In this document: one piece after another, positions 62,053 through 64,000 of the stretch
How positions within the stretch are numbered: position 1 is the first letter of the stretch
Layout of the letters: every line of letters begins with the position of its first letter
Assembly (NCBI GenBank): GCA_001683825.1
Contig: LXTR01000071.1
Location: 1-64,000, forward strand
DNA: 64,000 bases
Direction of reading: 5' to 3'
From: Flavobacteriaceae bacterium CP2B
GTDB lineage: Bacteria > Bacteroidota > Bacteroidia > Flavobacteriales > Flavobacteriaceae
Program-made: the position numbers and the translations under genes
Notes under the pieces: model-generated
The model's input: the letters and a program-made list of their open reading frames with translations, nothing else
Databases searched by the model: none
What the model was told of the DNA's origin: nothing

Positions 62053-62530
62053 TCCTGCCAACAACGTGTCCTATGAAAAGCATTAGGTCAGTTCTTTAAA
62101 GATATTATTTCTTTTTTTACTTAAATCATCTCTTTTTCTTTTTGATATAACTTGCTCCGCATCCTATATGTGATCGACCGCTTGGGGACGTCACCGGCAT
62201 CAGTATGATTATAAGTTATAAGAAGCCCTTCCACTTGCTATAAATATGTGATCTTTTGTATGTCACCCCCGTTGTTTTGTGGTATGGTCCTGAGTACTAC
62301 TGATGAGCTTAGTTATGGTTTATAGTTATACTACAACACCTATCTCATTGGTGTTTCTGTCTTAATTACTGTCAGGGTCCTATCAACAAATTAGTGGACC
62401 AATGTATAATAACACCTATGGTTTAACGCCTTCAGAGGTCTGGGATTATTTGCTATTTTAGGGACTAACATAAACAATACGGAGACTAGGGGGTGCAGGC
62501 GCCAAACCATAGTCTGGGCCGTTGGCGGTT
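62053..62530 (+). repeat. broken attC-like site C17 with 340-bp gene-less insert and second copy
   Basis: The left box TCCTGCCAAC (62053-62062) matches C16's right box at 9 of 10, but the partner L' arm and a right box are missing nearby. About 340 bases follow without a gene or repeat that I recognise. A second, complete C14-like copy (left part GTATAATAAC at 62404) ends in GTTGGCGGTTAT (62521-62532). Confidence 0.6.
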
Positions 62531-62569
62531 ATGCAAGACAACCCGAGTGGTCAATATAAATTAATTAAA

Positions 62570-63577
62570 ATGAAAGCTTTTACAAAAACAAAATATGGAG
62601 GACCAGAGATACTTCAATTGGAAGAAGTAGAAAGGCCATCTCTAAAAGATGATCACATTCTGGTAAAAGTTATAGCCAATTCAGCCAATCCCGCTGACTG
62701 GCATATTCTTCGGGGAAAACCTTTTTTTGCGCGGTTCTCTTTCGGATTATTCAAACCCAAAGATAAAATCCTGGGGGCTGATTTTGCAGGCACTGTTGAA
62801 GAAGTAGGAAACTATGTGGAGCATATTAAGGTTGGAGACAGGGTATTTGGAGAGACCCTTAAAGGAGGTGCTTTTGCTGAATACACTTGTGCACCGGCAA
62901 ATGTTTGTGCCATCATGCCCGAAGGAATAGATTTTCCTAAAATGGCAAGCGTACCTGTAGCCGGAGTAACGGCTTTGCAAGCGCTCATCACTCATGGACA
63001 ACTAAAAGAAGGAGAATCGGTTTTAATCAACGGTTCTTCAGGAGGTGTCGGTCATTTCGCTGTACAAATTGCAAAAGCCTATGGTGCTAAAGTAACAGCA
63101 GTTTGTTCCAGTAAAAACATTGGCTTCGTAAAGACATTAGGAGCTGATCAAGTTATTGCATACGACAAAGAAAACATTCATCAACACGACGGGAAATACA
63201 ACCTTATTATTGATACGCACGGCAATCTTTCTCATAAAGACTACAAACGTATGGGACAGCGAGGTGTCATGGTAGGCTTCACAACATTGGGGCATATGAT
63301 TTCGGTACTTTTAAATACAACTATCAGCAAATTTCCTTTGACTCAATTTACAGCAGAAGCCAACACAAAAGATTTGGAAACGTTAGCAACTTTAATTCAG
63401 GACAGGAAAATTAAAGTTCACATAGAAAAGATCTATTCTTTTAATGAAATACCTGAAGCCTTACGATACATCGAAGCCATGCATACTAAAGGAAAAGTTG
63501 CAATGATATGGGAAAGTGCTGACAGCAGCAGGGATATTGATAATGAAAAAAAAACAGAAACCGCTAACATTGTATAA
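62570..63577 (+). CDS. cassette 18: NAD(P)-dependent MDR oxidoreductase
   Basis: The protein has 335 residues from the ATG at 62570 (MKAFTKTKYGGPEILQLEEV); earlier TTG/ATG starts lie in the right box and have no family match. The GroES-like part is followed by the nucleotide loop INGSSGGVGHFAVQIAKAYG. The zinc ligands are not present. It is a quinone-oxidoreductase-like enzyme. The C-terminal residues and the TAA (63575-63577) are encoded inside the left box region of C18. Confidence 0.87.
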   Translation: MKAFTKTKYGGPEILQLEEVERPSLKDDHILVKVIANSANPADWHILRGKPFFARFSFGLFKPKDKILGADFAGTVEEVGNYVEHIKVGDRVFGETLKGGAFAEYTCAPANVCAIMPEGIDFPKMASVPVAGVTALQALITHGQLKEGESVLINGSSGGVGHFAVQIAKAYGAKVTAVCSSKNIGFVKTLGADQVIAYDKENIHQHDGKYNLIIDTHGNLSHKDYKRMGQRGVMVGFTTLGHMISVLLNTTISKFPLTQFTAEANTKDLETLATLIQDRKIKVHIEKIYSFNEIPEALRYIEAMHTKGKVAMIWESADSSRDIDNEKKTETANIV

Positions 63578-63698
63578 CCGTATTGCGGGCTTAACGGATA
63601 AAATTGAGCATTTTTACTCGTAAGAGACTGTCCGGTATACGCACAGTGAATCGCTTCGAAATCCCGCACTAAGCTTATACATGACCGTCGGCAGCAAT
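63559..63698 (+). repeat. attC-like site C18
   Basis: Left box AACCGCTAAC (63559-63568), right box GTCGGCAGCAAT (63687-63698), where GTT is changed to GTC. Arms GTATAACCG.. / ..GCTTATAC are weaker. The left box complements the preceding right box GTTGGCGGTT at 9 of 10. Confidence 0.7.
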
Positions 63699-63805
63699 GC
63701 ATGATGGATTTGAAAGCCTGGGTGCTTTCAGCACTTTATTTAAAACCAAAACAGGAAAATCACCTGCTGCATTTTAAAAAGAGCTACTTTAAAGAAGCAA
63801 ATTAG
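63697..63805 (+). pseudogene. cassette 19: remnant of an AraC-family regulator C-terminus
   Basis: From 63697 one frame reads MHDGFESLGAFSTLFKTKTG and on to KSPAAF before a TAA at 63775. The next frame continues KKSYFKEAN to a TAG at 63803. HDGFESLGAFSTLFKTKTGK is the second HTH of AraC-type regulators. One extra T in the TTTT run near 63771 would explain the frameshift. The gene is missing its 5' part, which is replaced by site C18. Confidence 0.55.
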
Positions 63806-63848
63806 ATTCAAAGTTCTGAACTTTGGAATAGGAATAAAGAAATCAAAG

Positions 63849-64000
63849 ATGAAAGTAACACTAATTAGCATTCCCGTTAGAGACCAAGATAAAGCCTTAA
63901 AATTCTATACAGAAAAACTGGGTTTCATAAAAAAGAAAGACAAACCCATGGAGGGAGGAAACAGATGGCTGACATTGGTTTCAAAAGACGCACAAGATGG
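63849..64000 (+). CDS. cassette 19: VOC family protein, 3' end outside window
   Basis: An ATG at 63849 opens a frame to the window end, with VTLISIPVRDQDKALKFYTEKLGFIKKKDK as the first VOC beta-alpha-beta unit (in part). It is similar in kind to the cassette 6 protein. It follows an AraC-type remnant, a pairing often seen on chromosomes. Only the first 50 residues are visible. Confidence 0.85.
   Translation, partial: MKVTLISIPVRDQDKALKFYTEKLGFIKKKDKPMEGGNRWLTLVSKDAQD

Larger units (their letters stand above)
44085..64000 (+). mobile_element. integron-like element: tyrosine recombinase plus cassette array
   Basis: A recombinase gene is followed by about 19 same-direction, AT-rich gene units separated by attC-like imperfect palindromes of about 120-210 bp. 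Outer boxes are ...AAC (left) and GTT... (right). Inner arms such as GGCTAT/ATAGCC or GGGTAT/ATACCC sit about 4 bases inside the left box and about 7 inside the right one. In 16 of 18 complete units the 10 bases starting at the GTT are complementary, at 8 or more positions, to the 10 bases ending in AAC at the unit's other end. The array continues beyond the window. Confidence 0.85.

Noticed and set aside
45273-63698. CRISPR array
   Set aside because: The repeats are 120-210 bp, differ in sequence and bracket genes; there are no short equal spacers and no cas genes.
44085-64000. Prophage or integrative conjugative element
   Set aside because: No phage structural, tra, mob or replication genes are present and all cargo genes are separated by recombination sites.

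Overview
The window looks like a chromosomal segment of a Flavobacteriaceae bacterium (Bacteroidota) with a fairly GC-rich backbone, of the Robiginitalea/Muricauda kind. This is inferred from the gene content: SusC-like TonB receptors with a carboxypeptidase-regulatory plug domain, DUF4382, DUF6090 and 7TMR-DISM hybrid kinases, TTG starts and TAnnTTTG-type promoter boxes. No rRNA, tRNA, CRISPR or insertion sequence was recognised.

Region 1 (1-43.8 kb) is ordinary GC-rich backbone. It holds three TonB-dependent receptors, a secreted endonuclease/exonuclease/phosphatase protein, and pgi followed by an M23 peptidase, a tryptophan 2,3-dioxygenase-like gene and a DUF3108 gene. Then come hppD, a patatin fused to a beta-barrel, uvrC, 5-formyl-THF cyclo-ligase, lspA, a DksA/TraR-like gene, ileS, recO, gdhA, a trans-sulfuration PLP enzyme, small metabolic and transport genes, a bestrophin, a YheT-type hydrolase, a cytochrome c lipoprotein and a one-protein hybrid two-component system. 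A small-RNA candidate lies downstream of hppD.

Region 2 (44.1-64 kb, running off the window end) is the exciting part. A tyrosine recombinase gene (44085-45263) is followed by a one-directional array of about 19 AT-rich gene units. Each unit ends in a 120-210 bp imperfect palindrome that resembles an integron attC site in layout (outer R''/R' boxes ...AAC and GTT..., inner L''/L' arms such as GGCTAT/ATAGCC). The recombinase shows no IntI-type insertion and has an extra N-terminal domain of about 80 residues, so this is not a textbook integron. The strongest evidence for a cassette mechanism is that the first 10 bases of a unit (GTT plus 7 variable bases) are the reverse complement of the last 10 bases before its own site (7 variable bases plus AAC). 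This holds in 16 of 18 units at 8-10 of 10 positions, although the 7 bases differ from unit to unit. That is what excision and insertion of circular cassettes with crossover at the GTT would leave behind.

The cassettes encode two type II toxin-antitoxin pairs (HigBA, ParDE), a 'mobile mystery' HTH/Fic pair, a second Fic protein, a zinc-ribbon plus PD-(D/E)XK nuclease-like protein, VOC and cupin proteins, MDR oxidoreductases, a class C beta-lactamase-like hydrolase, small membrane proteins and several unknowns. One cassette carries four genes. Several cassettes bring their own promoter and operator. One cassette is a gene-less remnant, one site is broken, and the last cassette carries the frameshifted tail of an AraC-type regulator in front of a VOC gene.
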